DNA from: an uncultured Bacillota bacterium
GTDB taxonomy: Bacteria; Bacillota; Clostridia; Peptostreptococcales; Anaerovoracaceae
Assembly: GCA_902465215.1 (NCBI GenBank)
Contig: CABQMM010000087.1
Coordinates: 1-6,095 of the forward strand
Direction: 5' to 3'
Length of the DNA: 6,095 bases
Part shown: piece after piece, positions 4,692 to 6,095 of the stretch
How the letters are laid out: each line of letters opens with the position of its first letter
How positions within the stretch are numbered: position 1 is the stretch's first letter
Program-made: the position numbers and the translations under genes
The notes under the pieces: model-generated
Databases searched by the model: none
What the model was told of the DNA's origin: nothing
Seen by the model: only the letters and a program-made list of their open reading frames with translations

Positions 4692-5960
4692 ATGGCAAAG
4701 AAAAAAATTGTCCTCGCTTATTCCGGAGGACTGGACACATCTATTATTCTGACTTGGCTGAAAGAACAGTACGACTGTGAAGTCATCGCGGTCTGCTGCG
4801 ACGCCGGACAAAAAGAAGATTTCAAGGAAATCGAAGAAAAGGCATACAAGACAGGCGCATCGAAAGCCTACATATTAGATATAAAGAAGGAATTCGTGGA
4901 GGATTACATCTGGCCGGTTATGAAGGCAGGTGCTGTATACGAAGGCGCTTACCTTTTGGGAACATCCATGGCAAGACCTTTGATGGCAAAGAAGCTCGTA
5001 GAAATCGCGGAAAAAGAAGACGCGTTCTACATCTGCCACGGCTGCACGGGCAAAGGCAACGACCAGGTTCGTTTCGAGACGACAATCAAGGCACTCAACC
5101 CCGCAATTAAGATTATCGCACCGTGGAGAAGCTGGGACTTCCACTCCAGAGAAGATTTGATTGAATATGCGAAAGCGCACGGGATTCCGATTCACCAGAC
5201 GGTTGAAAAAATTTACTCCAGAGACGAAAATATCTGGCACATCAGCCACGAAGGCGGCAACCTTGAAAATCCGTGGAATGAGCATTTAAAAGACATTCAT
5301 GTTCTGAGCTGCGAGCCGGAGGATGCACCGGATGAAATCACTTATGTGGACATCGATTTTGAAAAAGGCATTCCGGTAGGTCTTAACGGCGAAAAGATGG
5401 ACGCGGTTGCTTTGCTCGAAAAGCTGAATGAGCTCGGCAGCAAGAATGGTATCGGAACCATCGACATCATCGAAAACCGTCTCGTAGGCATGAAGTCCAG
5501 AGGCGTTTACGAAACTCCGGGCGGAACGATTTTATATGCGGCTCACACCGACCTGGAACGCCTGATTCTCGACAGAGACACCATGCAGTATAAGAATATC
5601 GTAGCGCAGAAATTCTCGCAGATGATTTACGACGGACTCTGGTTCACTCCGCTCAGAAACGCAATCTCAGCTTTCGTCGATGTAACGCAGGAAAATGTGA
5701 CGGGAACCGTAAAGATGAAATTGTACAAAGGAAATGCTTTGCCGGTTGCAAGCAAATCCGACTATTCGTTATACAGCGAAGAATTCGCGACCTTCAGCGC
5801 AGACGAAGTTTACAACCAGCACGACGCAGAAGGATTCATCAACCTCTTCTCCCTGCCGCTTAAAATCAGAGCCATCCAGAAGGAACAGCTCGAGGGCGGC
5901 TCCAAATACAGCGATAAGCTGGAGAAGAAGGTGCTTAAAGGAGGAGACTTTATCCAATGA
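4692..5960 (+). CDS. argG: Argininosuccinate synthase
   Basis: 422 residues, slightly longer than the usual 400-410. A cytoplasmic enzyme of arginine biosynthesis that joins citrulline and aspartate using ATP, giving argininosuccinate, AMP and pyrophosphate. The N-terminal ATP-pyrophosphatase P-loop AYSGGLDTS is at residues 9-17. The synthetase segments [10 protein letters not shown] (87-96), [13 protein letters not shown] (117-129) and [20 protein letters not shown] (176-195) carry the conserved citrulline- and aspartate-binding residues. [15 protein letters not shown] follows in the C-terminal half, which ends in the Lys-rich tail expected for tetramer formation. GGAGG lies 8 nt before the ATG. 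It overlaps argH by ATGA. Likely arginine-repressed through the TATNCAT sites in its leader. No defects are visible. Confidence 0.98.
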   Translation: MAKKKIVLAYSGGLDTSIILTWLKEQYDCEVIAVCCDAGQKEDFKEIEEKAYKTGASKAYILDIKKEFVEDYIWPVMKAGAVYEGAYLLGTSMARPLMAKKLVEIAEKEDAFYICHGCTGKGNDQVRFETTIKALNPAIKIIAPWRSWDFHSREDLIEYAKAHGIPIHQTVEKIYSRDENIWHISHEGGNLENPWNEHLKDIHVLSCEPEDAPDEITYVDIDFEKGIPVGLNGEKMDAVALLEKLNELGSKNGIGTIDIIENRLVGMKSRGVYETPGGTILYAAHTDLERLILDRDTMQYKNIVAQKFSQMIYDGLWFTPLRNAISAFVDVTQENVTGTVKMKLYKGNALPVASKSDYSLYSEEFATFSADEVYNQHDAEGFINLFSLPLKIRAIQKEQLEGGSKYSDKLEKKVLKGGDFIQ

Positions 5961-6095
5961 AGCTTTGGAAAGGAAGATTTGCAAAAGAAGAAAACGAGCT
6001 TGCGAACGAGTTCAACGCTTCCCTTCCGTTCGATAGACGGATGTGGCGCGAGGACATCACAGGCAGCATAGCGCACGCTGAAATGCTCGCAAAAC
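5957..6095 (+). CDS. argH: Argininosuccinate lyase, N-terminal part (runs off right edge)
   Basis: The 46 codons visible begin MKLWKGRF, the standard start of argininosuccinate lyase, and continue with [20 protein letters not shown] and [10 protein letters not shown]. The full enzyme splits argininosuccinate into arginine and fumarate, the final step of the pathway, as a homotetramer. The ATG shares four bases with the argG stop (ATGA). GGAGG lies about 12 nt upstream inside argG, so expression is probably coupled to argG translation. This genuine argH start is the reference against which the mini-ArgH protein upstream can be compared. Confidence 0.95.
   Translation, partial: MKLWKGRFAKEENELANEFNASLPFDRRMWREDITGSIAHAEMLAK

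Noticed and set aside
4875..5285. Minus-strand open frame of 136 codons
   Set aside because: Fully inside argG on the opposite strand; argG is unmistakable and the shadow shows no recognisable domain.
1..6095. CRISPR arrays, tRNA or rRNA genes, insertion sequences, attachment sites
   Set aside because: I saw no regularly spaced repeats, cloverleaf or rRNA signature, transposase frame or terminal inverted repeats anywhere in the window.

Overview
The window looks like chromosomal DNA from a low-to-mid GC member of the Clostridia (Firmicutes). This rests on the strong AGGAGG-type ribosome sites, sigma-A-type promoters with 17-bp spacers, XRE regulators of the 'HTH plus membrane tail' kind, and an argGH operon. 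I cannot name a species from sequence alone; an Oscillospiraceae or Ruminococcus-like gut bacterium is only a guess.

Layout: everything left of about 3.85 kb is read on the minus strand and everything right of about 4.0 kb on the plus strand, with a divergent control region between them. Reading leftward from 2.4 kb there is a type I restriction-modification cluster: hsdM, a small DUF4357-like protein, and the first 80 codons of hsdS, with the three reading frames overlapping one another. hsdM is preceded by a leader of about 220 nt. The leader carries a possible 34-codon basic leader peptide and a 12-bp terminator-like stem-loop, an arrangement that suggests attenuation. No hsdR is present; if it exists it lies outside the window.

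Between 2.4 and 3.3 kb is a two-gene minus-strand operon of unrecognised function. It encodes a single-span membrane-anchored protein and a small membrane protein with a Gly-Phe repeat tail, with a very good promoter in front and an intrinsic terminator behind. Upstream of it (3.43-3.85 kb) lies a decayed XRE-family regulator: the helix-turn-helix has been joined out of frame to the C-terminal membrane segments, apparently by an internal deletion. Its promoter and a palindromic operator candidate survive.

The plus-strand half is arginine biosynthesis. argG (argininosuccinate synthase) is complete and argH (argininosuccinate lyase) begins with a 4-bp overlap and runs off the right edge; together they convert citrulline plus aspartate to arginine plus fumarate. 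The most unusual item is a free-standing 102-residue protein upstream of argG. It corresponds to the N-terminal domain of argininosuccinate lyase and stops within the GRSRND signature. It has its own promoter and ribosome site, and a terminator separates it from argG. Its leader and the argG leader carry the same motif, TATNCAT, twice at exactly 20-bp spacing and at nearly the same distance from the -10 box, which suggests shared (ArgR-like) control of a mini-ArgH and the argGH operon.
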